The notes: generated by a model from the letters alone, not told the origin. A stretch of DNA of 64,000 bases from Betaproteobacteria bacterium (GCA_016861185.1 BOKW01000001.1:248001-312000), one strand, 5' to 3'. Numbered from the stretch's first letter, positions 9,499 through 18,441 are shown. A program made the numbers and translations.

Positions 9499-12400
9499 TC
9501 AGGACGAGGTCGTGTCGTCGCCGTCGCCGTCGGCGGAGAACCGCTGCACCAGCGCGCCGAGCTGCGCGATCAGCTCGGCGCTCACCTGCGGACTCGCGGC
9601 GGCCGGTGCATCGGTTTCGCCGTCGTCGCGGCGCTTGCATGTATGCGCGAGGCACTTGCGCAGGGCGGCGAGATTGACGCCGTGCCTGCGCAGCGTGCGC
9701 TCCAGCTCCGCGGAGACGACGCGCCCCGGGCCGAGCAGGCACGCGAGCAGTTCGCACAGCTTGTCGGCCGGGCTGCGTCCGGGCGGATCGCCGAGCCCCG
9801 GCGCGCCGCCGCCGACGACCGTCATCGCCGTATGCGTGCGCTCGCGCTGGAACGCATTGCCGCGCGACGAGCTGCCGGCCGCGCGCACGCGCACCTTGTA
9901 GACGCCGACCTGATCGGCGCGGAACGCGCCGCGCGCGGTGCCGCCGCCCGCGCGCAGCGCGACGCGCTGCGTCGTGCGATCGGGCGCGGTGACTTCGGCC
10001 CATGCGGTCACGCCGCGCTCGAGCGGAATGCCGCTTTCGAGCGCCGCCGCGGTGATCGTTACTTCCGCGCCGGGCGCGAGGCTCGCCTGGTTGACGGTGG
10101 TCCGCAGCGAGATGTTCGAGTACGCGTGCACGCTGACGCTGAATGGCAGGCCGCGCGCGGCTGCGCCGGTCGTCGCGTGCGTCTGCGCCAGCGCCGCGCG
10201 CTCGCCGATCGAAGGCCCGCCGCGCTTGCCGAACAGCAGCACGACCTGCCACGTGCCGGCGTGATCGAAGCGCTGCGGCGTCAGCTCGGTCGGCAGCGCC
10301 ACGCGGTAGTAGGCGACGCCGCGGCCGGCGACGAACTGGATGCCGCCGAACTGCGCCGTCGAGCCCGGCGCGATGAGCTGGCCGGTCGGCGTGCGCAGCA
10401 GGAAGGTCACCGCCTTCGGCGCGGGTGTCAGCAGCACGACCTCGAGCACCGCGTCCTGCTCGGTCACCTGCACCGGGATCATCTGCGGCATGCCCGGCAG
10501 CAGCAGCCCGTCGGGATCGAGCACGATCTCCGCGTTGCTGATGCCCGCGAGGATCTGCACGAAGTACTTCGACAGCAGGAAGCGGTTGTTGGTGTCGATC
10601 GCGCCGGTGATCAGCAGGTAGCCGCCGCTATTGCCCGAGATCGTCTGCAGCGCCGCCGCGCTGGTGTTCGCGGCCGTCCCCAGCCCGATCGAAAAGGTCT
10701 GGTGGTTGATCAGCGCGGCGACATCGGCGATGAAGCGGTCGCGGTTCTCCTTGCCGTCGGTCAGCACGACCATCGCCTTGTTCGTGAACCCCGCGCCGGC
10801 GTTGTTCAACGCCTGCCGGCCCTCGAAGATGCCGTCGCCGATCGAAGTCGCGCCCGCAGGATTCAGATCCGGCCCGCCCAGCACGCCGAGGATGTCGCCG
10901 CGCGCGGCGTCGAACGGATCGGTCGGATCGCCGAGCACGGTCACCGGCCGCAGCAGTTGTGCGTCCTGGTTGTAGCGCGTGACCGAAACGCCGTCGCCCT
11001 GCTGCATGAGCTGGACGAAGATCTCCGCCGCTTCGCGCAGGCTCGCGATCTTGCTGGTGCCGTCGCCGCGGTCTTCGGTCATCGAGCCGGACCGGTCGAG
11101 CACCAGCGCGACGGCGGCCGTCTGGCGCGCGACCGTTCGCGCCGACAGCGCGATCGTCCACGTCTGTCCGCTCGCGGGCTCCACGACGGTCACCGTGCCC
11201 GTGTCCACGTCGTTGACGTTGCCGGTCGAATACTTGACCCACAGCCGCACGACCGCGATGTCGTTGCCGGCCGTGGGGCCGACGGTCTGCGGCGGCGACA
11301 CGTTCGTGAACGACGCGTCGGTCGGATTGCCCTGGAACTGCAGCGTCACAGGACCGCCGGTGGACGACACCTCGAAGGTCGCCGCGAGCGCCAGCGTGTT
11401 GACCGCGCCGAGCGGCTTCTGCGGCACGTCGCCGAAGTCGAGCACCGGCGTGACCAGCGTGATCGCGGTCTGGCCGCACCTCTCGGCCTCGACGTACTGC
11501 GCGCCCTGCTTCACCACGAAGCCGAGCGTGTGCCATTGCGCGGCCATCGCCTCCATGTTGCCGACCCCGCGGTCCCACGACTCGTAGCCGCCGCTCGCGG
11601 GAACGATCACCTCGTTGGGGCGCGGCACCGGCCACCAGTTGGTGCCGCAGGCCTTGAAGTCGGCCTGCCAAGGCAGCGCCATGCGCGCGGTGATGTCGCC
11701 CGCTGACACCAGCGCGTGATCGAGCCGGAACGGCGCCGAGTAGTTGTTCGGGTCGCGGAACTTCGCCTGGTTCGCGGGAAAGCCGCCGGCTTCGATGCCG
11801 GGGAAGAACGCCGCGCCGACCGAGGCTTCGAGCGCGGCGCGGTCCAGCCCGTCGGGCGTCACGGTGTTGCCGAGCGCAGGCGGCGGCCAGTCGTTCTGGT
11901 AGTTGCCGTTCTTCCACGCCTGCATCAGCGCGAACTGCGTCGGCGTCAGATCGCCCGCGGTTCCGCCGCCGCTGTTCAGTTGCGGCATGTTGCCGCCCGC
12001 GCCCTTGAGCTTGCCGAAGATGAAGTCGACCGTGCCCTGATTCGTGATCGGGTGCGCGAACGAGTGGTGTCCGGCCGCCGATGCGCTGACCCACTGCGCG
12101 TCGAACGCGCGCTGCAGGATCGGATAAATGTGCTTGACGTAGGACACCGGCGAGGGCGTGGTCAGGAAGCCGCGGTCGATCGCGAACTGCAGCAGCGTGT
12201 CGTACAGCGTGATCACGCTGTCGATCTGCGGCGCGAACTTCGGCGGCGCGACGACGATCCATGCGCCGGTGGCGGTCAGCGTCGTGTTGGTGCCGTTGAG
12301 CTTGACCTTCGCCGTGACCGGGCCGTCGGAGACGTCGTCGTACCAGTTGTTGTTGTCGAGGAAGCTGCCGATCGGCGTGTTGGTCGGCGACGCCGCCTTG

Positions 12401-12861
12401 CCGAAGCCGCCGAGCACGAGCAGCCGGGCATCGACGTCGGTGCGGATCTCGCCGAGCGGCACCGTCACCGCGGACTGGTTCGGCAGCTTGAACTTGCCGT
12501 TGTCGAACGCCGCGACCTTGTTCGGCCCCTTGATCGTGCGCGCACCCGGATCGATTGTCACGTCTGCCGCGGGCACATTGGCGTTGCGGCCCGTCGCCGC
12601 TTTCTTGTTCACGAGGTGCACGGTCCACTCGATCTCGGCGTCGGCGGCGGTCAGCTCCTGCACCAGCGCGCCGTTCTGGTCGTAGCCGAAGACCCGGAAG
12701 CGCGCCGCCTGCCGCTTCACGCGGCATTGCGCGTCCTTGTAGCCGCCGGGCGGCGCGTCGTACTTGCCCGGGATCTCGGGGCCGATGAAGAACTCGTTGG
12801 GGCTGTTGCCGACGCGCGCGATGCCGATCGCCGGGTGGATCTTGACGCTCGTGATGGCCAT
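9499..12861 (-). CDS. LodA/GoxA-like quinoprotein domain fused to a von Willebrand A domain
   Basis: The start at 12861 follows a perfect AGGAGG and gives 1120 residues. Residues 1 to about 465 resemble LodA-family amino acid oxidases: IARVGNSPNEFFIGPE near the start, AAFFPGIEAGG at 350-360, PWQADF with Trp409-Trp410, and the closing VEAERC. Residues about 470-575 form a beta-rich linker. A VWA domain covers about 582-775 with a complete MIDAS set: DRSGS at 589-593, Thr672 and Asp702. A beta-sandwich-like region and a C-terminal tail with several cysteines follow. No signal peptide is visible. Classical LodA is about 726 residues without VWA. Ser347 sits where I recall the cofactor Cys of the family, so the oxidase may lack a standard cysteine tryptophylquinone. 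The partner flavoprotein gene is immediately downstream. Confidence 0.75.
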   Translation of the reverse strand: MAITSVKIHPAIGIARVGNSPNEFFIGPEIPGKYDAPPGGYKDAQCRVKRQAARFRVFGYDQNGALVQELTAADAEIEWTVHLVNKKAATGRNANVPAADVTIDPGARTIKGPNKVAAFDNGKFKLPNQSAVTVPLGEIRTDVDARLLVLGGFGKAASPTNTPIGSFLDNNNWYDDVSDGPVTAKVKLNGTNTTLTATGAWIVVAPPKFAPQIDSVITLYDTLLQFAIDRGFLTTPSPVSYVKHIYPILQRAFDAQWVSASAAGHHSFAHPITNQGTVDFIFGKLKGAGGNMPQLNSGGGTAGDLTPTQFALMQAWKNGNYQNDWPPPALGNTVTPDGLDRAALEASVGAAFFPGIEAGGFPANQAKFRDPNNYSAPFRLDHALVSAGDITARMALPWQADFKACGTNWWPVPRPNEVIVPASGGYESWDRGVGNMEAMAAQWHTLGFVVKQGAQYVEAERCGQTAITLVTPVLDFGDVPQKPLGAVNTLALAATFEVSSTGGPVTLQFQGNPTDASFTNVSPPQTVGPTAGNDIAVVRLWVKYSTGNVNDVDTGTVTVVEPASGQTWTIALSARTVARQTAAVALVLDRSGSMTEDRGDGTSKIASLREAAEIFVQLMQQGDGVSVTRYNQDAQLLRPVTVLGDPTDPFDAARGDILGVLGGPDLNPAGATSIGDGIFEGRQALNNAGAGFTNKAMVVLTDGKENRDRFIADVAALINHQTFSIGLGTAANTSAAALQTISGNSGGYLLITGAIDTNNRFLLSKYFVQILAGISNAEIVLDPDGLLLPGMPQMIPVQVTEQDAVLEVVLLTPAPKAVTFLLRTPTGQLIAPGSTAQFGGIQFVAGRGVAYYRVALPTELTPQRFDHAGTWQVVLLFGKRGGPSIGERAALAQTHATTGAAARGLPFSVSVHAYSNISLRTTVNQASLAPGAEVTITAAALESGIPLERGVTAWAEVTAPDRTTQRVALRAGGGTARGAFRADQVGVYKVRVRAAGSSSRGNAFQRERTHTAMTVVGGGAPGLGDPPGRSPADKLCELLACLLGPGRVVSAELERTLRRHGVNLAALRKCLAHTCKRRDDGETDAPAAASPQVSAELIAQLGALVQRFSADGDGDDTTSS

Positions 12862-13078
12862 GTGTCCTCCTCGCGGACGCCCGCGCCGGGAGAGGCACGG
12901 CGCGAGCCGGGCGGACATTGCAGCACCGCGCTTGCCGTGCGTTCGGCGAATATCGGCGCGCGCGGGCGCGAAAATTCACGCCGGGCGCCAACCGGCGCGC
13001 GCGGTCATCGCGCGCAGCCGCTCGAGCGTCGAAGCGGCAGCGGTGCCGGCTGGCGGCGGTGCGGGCCGACGGCTATGC
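12862..13078. other. Divergent intergenic region
   Basis: This region separates the minus-strand LodA-like gene from the plus-strand ATPase gene. The strong AGGAGG of the LodA-like gene lies at its left edge. A TATGCT stretch near 13075 could be a -10 element for the ATPase gene. Nothing else is recognisable. Confidence 0.4.
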
Positions 13079-13103
13079 TGATTGAAAATCCGACTTTCAA
13101 TCA
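13079..13103. promoter_or_regulatory. Perfect inverted repeat abutting the ATPase start codon
   Basis: Nine-base arms TGATTGAAA (13079-13087) and TTTCAATCA (13095-13103) flank a seven-base spacer. The right arm ends two bases before the ATG at 13106, so a bound protein would block transcription or translation initiation. There is no Shine-Dalgarno sequence between the repeat and the ATG. The A/T-rich arms stand out from the surrounding GC-rich DNA. Confidence 0.7.
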
Positions 13104-13105
13104 TC

Positions 13106-14284
13106 ATGAAGTTCATCGAACGCGACATCGCCCCTCACCTGCGGCGGCTGGCGGCCTCCTTTCCGGCCCTGGTGCTGACCGGCCCGCGCCAGTCGGGCAA
13201 GACCACGCTCGCGCGGCGCCTGTTCGCCGACCTGCCGTACGCGACGCTGGAAAGCCCCGATGTGCGCGCCGCCGCGGCCGACGATCCGCGCACCTTCCTC
13301 GGCCGCTATCCGCGCGGTGCCCTGCTCGACGAGGTGCAGCGCGCGCCGGAGCTGCTGTCGTACCTGCAGGAACTTATCGATACCGCGCACCGGGGCGTGC
13401 GCTACGTGCTCACGGGTTCCGGCAACTTCGCGCTGCTGCAATCGGTCTCCCAGAGCCTGGCCGGCCGCGCCGGCGTCGCGCGGCTGCTTCCGCTCACCCA
13501 TGCTGAAGCGGCGCGGACGGGCCATGCGGCGCCGCTGGACGTGACCTTGTGGCGCGGTTGCTATCCCGGTCTGATCGCACGCGGCGCCGATCCGCGCGAT
13601 TTCTACGCCAGCTACACGGCGACATACATCGAGCGCGACGTGCGCCAGATCGTGAACGTGCAGCAACTCGGCACGTTTCAGCGTTTCGTGCAGCTCGCCG
13701 CCGCACGCATCGGTCAACTGGTCAATCTTGCGAGCCTGGCCGCCGATTGCGGCATCACCCATCCGACCGCGGCGAGCTGGCTCAACGTACTGGAGGCGAG
13801 CCATGTCGTCTTTCGCGTGCAGCCGTACTTCCGCAACTTCGGCAAGCGGCTCGTAAAGACGCCGAAGCTGTACTTCGTCGACACCGGCCTCGCGGCCTGG
13901 CTGCTCGGCATCCACGACCAGTCGCTGATGGCCGTGCACCCGCTGCGCGGCGCCTTGTTCGAGAACTTCGTCGTCGGCGAGATCGTCAAGCACCGCTACA
14001 ACCACGGCAACCTGCGGCCGATCCACTTCTGGCGCGACTCCAACGGCCGCGAAGTGGACCTCGTGCTCGACGACGGCGCGCGTTTGCTCGGCATCGAGAT
14101 CAAGTCTGGCGCCACGTTCGCCGCGGACTGGACACGCGATCTCGCGGCGTGGCGTGCCGCGGTCGGCCCTGGTGCCACGCATCGTCCGATCGTGATCTGG
14201 GGCGGCGCCGATAGCGGCCCACGCTTCGGCGTCTACGCGCTCGCGTGGGATCGGATCGAACGGTTGCCGAGCGCATTGGACTGA
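13106..14284 (+). CDS. AAA ATPase of the DUF4143 family
   Basis: The 392-residue protein has a Walker A motif (TGPRQSGKTT, 25-34) and a Walker B-like region around GALLDEVQRAPEL. The sensor-like stretch YVLTGSGNFALL and a C-terminal DUF4143 nuclease-like region with EVDLVLDDGARLLGIEIKSG complete the usual architecture. The D...ExK pattern in the last part resembles PD-(D/E)xK folds. These ATPases are widespread, often solitary, and their function is poorly known; ATP-dependent nucleic-acid transactions are suggested by the fold. An upstream ATG at 13082 lies inside the operator-like palindrome, so 13106 is preferred. The gene ends 52 bases inside the convergent flavin monooxygenase ORF. Confidence 0.88.
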   Translation: MKFIERDIAPHLRRLAASFPALVLTGPRQSGKTTLARRLFADLPYATLESPDVRAAAADDPRTFLGRYPRGALLDEVQRAPELLSYLQELIDTAHRGVRYVLTGSGNFALLQSVSQSLAGRAGVARLLPLTHAEAARTGHAAPLDVTLWRGCYPGLIARGADPRDFYASYTATYIERDVRQIVNVQQLGTFQRFVQLAAARIGQLVNLASLAADCGITHPTAASWLNVLEASHVVFRVQPYFRNFGKRLVKTPKLYFVDTGLAAWLLGIHDQSLMAVHPLRGALFENFVVGEIVKHRYNHGNLRPIHFWRDSNGREVDLVLDDGARLLGIEIKSGATFAADWTRDLAAWRAAVGPGATHRPIVIWGGADSGPRFGVYALAWDRIERLPSALD

Positions 14285-15771
14285 ACGGCCGGCGCTCGTG
14301 CAGGCGTTCGCGAGATGGCCCTCACCCGGACCCTCTCCCACTGATGTGGGAGAGGACTTCCTGCTGCGCGCCGCTCCGCCGGCAGCGGCAGCAGCGCCGC
14401 CACGTCGACTTCGGGACCGCCGACCTCGGCGCTGATCCAGGGCCCCGTCTCGACCAGCACCTTCAGCGTCCGGTCGTCCAGCGCGGCGAGTCGCGCGGCG
14501 AGCAGGCGATCGTCGGGCAGCGCGCCGGCGCGGTGCGCGAGCCGCATGCGCATGCGCCGCAGGCGCGCCAGCAGCTCGTGCGTCAGCGCCGTCCGATCGC
14601 AGGGACCCTGCAGTCCGCGCCGGATCCGCACGTCGATCGGCGCTGGCGCGCCGTCGGCGTCGCGCATCAGCATCGTCTGCCACGAACGGTTGCCCACTTC
14701 CCGCGCCTGCAGCATCTGCATCACGCCTTCGTGCTCGACCAGATCGGCCGCGCGCAGCCGGTCGCCGCGCCGGCGCGCGAGGCAGCGCGCGAGCGAAAGG
14801 GCCGACTTCAACGCTGTGTTCAGGCCGCGCCCGGGCCAGAAGTGCAGCGTGTTGGCCGCGTCGCCGAGCAGGCAGCCCCAGGTCTCGCGCGCGAGTTCCG
14901 CGACGAAACGCGGCCGGTGCACGAGCGAACAGCGGAACGCGCGCACGCACGCGAGGCTTCGCTCGTCGATGCCGTACAGCTTCAGCCCTTCGCTGATCGC
15001 GGGCCACAGCGTCGACGCGCGCACGGCATCCAGGGGCAGCGCTTCGTCGGGTGTGCGCCCGAGGCCCGGCAGTTCCGCCGCCTCGTCGCGCGCGAGCCGC
15101 ATGTTCAGGAAGCCGCCGCCGCGATGCGTGTTGAGCAGATAGCGGTTCTGCGCGGCCGTGAGCAGCACGGCCTCGCCGGCAGTCGCGGCGGTGTCGACCT
15201 GCATGCCGAGGATCGTTTCCTCGAGCGGCCGGCCGTCGACGCAGTACAGGTCGGCGTGCGGCCGCCCGAACTGCGGGATGAAGTGCTCGCGCGTCGGCGA
15301 ATGCGCGCCCTCGCAGATCGCCAGCAGCTCCGGAAGATCCGTGCGCGTCGGGTCGTAGCGCTGCGGCACGAGTTCGATGCCCGGCGTGCCGCGCGCCAGA
15401 TCGAGCAGGCGGTCCTCGATGTCGCGGATCGGCAGGTTGCGCGGCGGACCGTGATGTCCGGGCGAATCCGAACCGAGCGGCCACACCTCCGAGTAGTCGT
15501 GCCGATCGAACAGCGCGCGCCGGAGCGCCGGCGGCAGCGCGCTCCACACGTTGCTCTGGATCGTCACGATCTGCCGGCGCCTGCGGTTGCCGTGCGCGAG
15601 GTCGCGCCACTCGACGCGGCCGCCCTCGGTGCGCCAGCGCGGATCGAAGATGCGGATGCGCGCCGGCACGCGGTACGCGCACAGCGCGAGCGCGAAAGCG
15701 AGCCCGGTCGGCCCGCCGCCCGCGACATCGATGCTCAGGTACCGACTGCCGGACATCTGCGCAAACCCCAA
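14233..15771 (-). CDS. FAD-dependent monooxygenase-like protein, C-terminus in a repeat
   Basis: The 512-residue ORF has a flavin-binding motif (VAGGGPTGLAFALALCAY) near residue 16 and the second motif of aromatic hydroxylase-type flavoproteins, GDAANTLHFWPGRGLNTA. These identify a class A flavoprotein monooxygenase-like enzyme; the substrate is unknown. A helical region follows the FAD domain. The last roughly 43 residues, from SPLPHQWERVRV onward, are translated from an interspersed hairpin repeat at 14332-14355 and from antisense of the neighbouring ATPase gene. The native C-terminus has therefore probably been replaced or extended. A second Met six codons in (15756) is an alternative start. 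Confidence 0.72.
   Translation of the reverse strand: MGFAQMSGSRYLSIDVAGGGPTGLAFALALCAYRVPARIRIFDPRWRTEGGRVEWRDLAHGNRRRRQIVTIQSNVWSALPPALRRALFDRHDYSEVWPLGSDSPGHHGPPRNLPIRDIEDRLLDLARGTPGIELVPQRYDPTRTDLPELLAICEGAHSPTREHFIPQFGRPHADLYCVDGRPLEETILGMQVDTAATAGEAVLLTAAQNRYLLNTHRGGGFLNMRLARDEAAELPGLGRTPDEALPLDAVRASTLWPAISEGLKLYGIDERSLACVRAFRCSLVHRPRFVAELARETWGCLLGDAANTLHFWPGRGLNTALKSALSLARCLARRRGDRLRAADLVEHEGVMQMLQAREVGNRSWQTMLMRDADGAPAPIDVRIRRGLQGPCDRTALTHELLARLRRMRMRLAHRAGALPDDRLLAARLAALDDRTLKVLVETGPWISAEVGGPEVDVAALLPLPAERRAAGSPLPHQWERVRVRAISRTPARAPAVQSNALGNRSIRSHASA
14332..14355. repeat. Interspersed hairpin repeat with TGAT loop
   Basis: Ten-base perfect arms CCTCTCCCAC and GTGGGAGAGG flank the loop TGAT. 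It is preceded by CCCTCACCCGGA, a phrase that recurs in a related copy near 20402. It lies at the junction of two convergent genes, where it could serve as a bidirectional terminator, but it is read as codons in the flavin monooxygenase ORF. Confidence 0.85.
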
Positions 15772-16519
15772 CGAATGGACCGCCGCCGGCCGAGCCGGCC
15801 GGTGGGTGCGATCGGGCTACGTACGGGGCGGGCGCGCGGATGGATGCGGGAGGCCGGGAAGGCGTTGTCGCGACGAGGCGCGCGGCGAACTTCGCTGACG
15901 GTGCGCCCGGTATGCGCGAGTTGGCTCCTCCGGATCGAACTCACTCGCGCACCGACCTTTGCTGCGCCCTGCACCGATTTCGGCGCGCGATCGATCAGCC
16001 GCTCACCGGCGTTCGGTCAGGCAGCCTCGCATCGCGATGCTGTCGTTGCGAGCGCCGGCACTGCCGACGATCGTTGTTCGGAATGTGCCGACACCTGGTT
16101 GCCGCCGACAGCGAATGTGTGACGTCGAGTGTCTGATGTCGGCCAGAAGCAGTCGCGGGGCCTGCCGACAAGAGCGGCCATTCAAAGCGTGTCTCCGGCT
16201 TCCGAATCTCCGGCCCGGCTCGTGCTGGCCGATCCGGGTCGCTGCCGACTCTGAAGCCTGGCTAGCGCGATCCCTTTGCGAGATCTTGTTCATGTGAGAC
16301 GAACGTCTCGGTATTCGCCGTTGCGCAGCCCATGACTGCTGCTTCGCGAAGATTCATGTGCGGCTCCCTCCCGTGCTTCGGTTTGCAGCAAACCATCGCA
16401 CCCTCCAGAGGGTGCAGGTTGACCAGCGCAGTACGCTACAACGCCCGGCTCGCGAGTGCCCCGCGAAAACCGCCACTCTGCGCCCTGTGCTTTATCCTGA
16501 CACGGAATGATTCGTCGGG
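15772..16519. other. Intergenic region with two palindromes, no supported gene
   Basis: About 750 bases without a convincing gene. The stretch is less GC-rich than the flanks. It holds a 14-bp palindrome at 16296-16309 (GAGACG-AA-CGTCTC) and an 18-bp palindrome at 16398-16415 (GCACCCTC-CA-GAGGGTGC). Both lie upstream of the SIR2-like gene and could be regulator sites or remnants of a mobile region. Short ORFs here lack motifs. Confidence 0.5.
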
Positions 16520-17461
16520 GTGGCTGTGCACGTTCTCCTACTTGGTGCTGGCTTCAGTCGGAATTGGGGCGGTTGGCTCGCCTCCGAACTAATCGGCGAA
16601 CTCAGCGGACGACTTCTCGACAGGTATTGGCTCGGCGAGATGCTTCGCGTGTATCGAAACTTCGAGCGCGCATACGGTGAGCGACTAGAGGCGTCCATTC
16701 GCGAACCGGAGAACGGCCAGGCGCGCGAAGATGTCGCGCGCTTGAACGGTGCGATCCAAGAAGCGTTCGCCGAGATGAACGCGAGCTTTGCACGGCGCGG
16801 CGGAATGGAATTCTCGAACGCGGTCGAGCGATCGATCGCGAGCTATCTCGCGCGGTTCGACGCGATCTTCACGTTGAACCAGGATCTATTGCTTGAAGCT
16901 CACTATCGAGTGGATGGCCTACATCACAACAAATGGCCGCAAGGCGTTGACTACCCGGGCATCGTCGCGCCGCCAGATTGGCGCAGTGCGCACCCTGGAG
17001 CGCGCATAGGAATGACGCGCAGCTGCACTCCGCGTGTTTGGACGCCGGTACCGGGAGCACAACCCATCTACAAACTGCATGGCTCCGTGGATTGGCGTGC
17101 AAACGATGGACAACCGATCATGATCATCGGCACCGGCAAGGAGAAAGCGATCTCCACCAGCGAGATCCTGCGCAGTTACCACGATCAGTTCTCCAGGATC
17201 TTGAACTCTGGCGGCACGCGCCTGATGGTCATCGGCTATAGCTTCTCCGACGAGCACATCAACCAAGTGCTCATCGGCGCGCGCGAGCGCGGCCTGCGGA
17301 TGTACTTGGTGAACCCAGGCGGCCTAGAAGCGCTGGGACAGGAACGCAGCGAGCTAAGCAAGATTCCCCTAGCCGGCCTTTCGACTCGGCCTCTCTCAAC
17401 CACATTTGGCGATAGCGACGATCCGTCGTTTTCGAGTTTTCTGCGATTCTTCGCCGGCTAG
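16520..17461 (+). CDS. Stand-alone SIR2-like protein
   Basis: The 313-residue protein starts at a GTG and immediately shows LLLGAGFSRNWGGW, the GAG-x-S NAD-binding loop of SIR2-like proteins (9-13). Further matching motifs are TLNQD (118-122), KLHGS (185-189) and GYSFSDEHIN (239-248). No zinc-binding cysteine cluster is visible. SIR2-like proteins of this type commonly act as NAD-cleaving effectors in anti-phage systems, alone or with partners; no Argonaute, HerA or other partner is adjacent. The weak ribosome binding site and lower GC content than its neighbours suggest acquired DNA. A housekeeping deacetylase is unlikely given the motif set. The defensive role is inferred from family and setting. 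Confidence 0.75.
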   Translation: MAVHVLLLGAGFSRNWGGWLASELIGELSGRLLDRYWLGEMLRVYRNFERAYGERLEASIREPENGQAREDVARLNGAIQEAFAEMNASFARRGGMEFSNAVERSIASYLARFDAIFTLNQDLLLEAHYRVDGLHHNKWPQGVDYPGIVAPPDWRSAHPGARIGMTRSCTPRVWTPVPGAQPIYKLHGSVDWRANDGQPIMIIGTGKEKAISTSEILRSYHDQFSRILNSGGTRLMVIGYSFSDEHINQVLIGARERGLRMYLVNPGGLEALGQERSELSKIPLAGLSTRPLSTTFGDSDDPSFSSFLRFFAG

Positions 17462-17662
17462 CCGCGGAAAACGTCCTTCGGTCTGCTCGTAGTCATTGGA
17501 ACGACGGATGCCGCACGGCGGCTTAACTCAACGTCAGATGTCGCCGAGCGGGGCCAGTGTCTGCAGTTGCCGGTGCAGTTCGCAAGGTCACAAACAGAAC
17601 TCTCCGATCGGGACATTCGTCGGCGCTGAATCAGCGCAGCGCGGGACCTAACTCTTCGGCTG

Positions 17663-17974
17663 CTACTTCGAGCCGGACGCCTTTTTCCCTTGTTGCCGCG
17701 TTCCGGGCGCAGTGGCGTTCTGCCGCGGTCGCGGCTTGCCCGCCTGCCCATCGGCGCCAGCCTTGAGGACCTCGATCTGGCCCTTGTGGTCACGGTGAAT
17801 GGCCTCGCCGCTGACATCCCTGGGCTTTGATTTGCTTTCGGCCTTGCCCGCGGCGGTGCCATCACCGGCAGGTACGAAAGCTGCGGACGCGAGGACAACG
17901 AGGGCGACAACGAGGAGCGCTGTCCGATTGCGCTTCCGGCGAACGCGTGCTGCAGCGACTGTCGTCACGTTCAT
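17663..17974 (-). CDS. Small secreted or membrane-anchored basic protein
   Basis: A 103-residue product begins at the ATG at 17974, which has an excellent AGGAGGT six bases upstream; the longer ORF up to 18073 has no such signal. Residues about 19-38 are hydrophobic (LLVVALVVLASAAFVPAG), forming a signal peptide or membrane anchor after an Arg/Lys-rich N-terminus. The remainder is hydrophilic, Lys/Gly/Ala-rich and probably disordered. I do not recognise the family. It may be expressed alone, since neither neighbour is close on this strand. Confidence 0.65.
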   Translation of the reverse strand: MNVTTVAAARVRRKRNRTALLVVALVVLASAAFVPAGDGTAAGKAESKSKPRDVSGEAIHRDHKGQIEVLKAGADGQAGKPRPRQNATAPGTRQQGKKASGSK

Positions 17975-18441
17975 GACTGACCTCCTGAAGAAGGAGTTTG
18001 CCTGCGCTGCGTGCAGGCCGACACGATCGGAACCGATGGCTGACACGATATTCCACGACGACACTCTGCTCAACCAGGCCCGACAACATCACGCCATCGG
18101 GTCGCGCCTCGCCTATCGGCTGAAGCTTTCGAGAAGTGCTAGCCCAAGTTCGTGGTGATCTCTCGCGCGGATCGCCGAAGGGCGGCGAAGGCATGGACCA
18201 ACACCGTCTCGCGATCGGCCGGCCGTCGTTGACGCCCCGCAGTGGTTGTTCGAGGGACCGGCATTCGAGCCGACGGCGACGCCGTGCCACTGTGTGCCAT
18301 GCCCCTGGAGTGCTGCGCCATCAGAGCGGCTCGCCTGCGACGATGCCGGGCCGCTCCACTCGCCGCACGAAGACGGCACCATCCGTCTCCACGACTGATT
18401 GCGACGCGAGGTGAAACCGCGCCGCATCTCGCGGCGCGCGA
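17975..18441. other. Intergenic region, no supported gene
   Basis: About 470 bases with only motif-free ORFs. An inverted repeat at 18419-18437 (GCGCCGC, five-base loop, GCGGCGC) lies just past the stop of the MFS gene on the minus strand and is followed there by a short T-containing stretch. It may be a weak terminator for that gene. Confidence 0.4.

Noticed and set aside
9643..11706. A 687-codon plus-strand ORF opposite the LodA-like gene
   Set aside because: Arg/Asp/Ala-rich composition with no motif; the opposite strand has the LodA and VWA motifs and an AGGAGG start.
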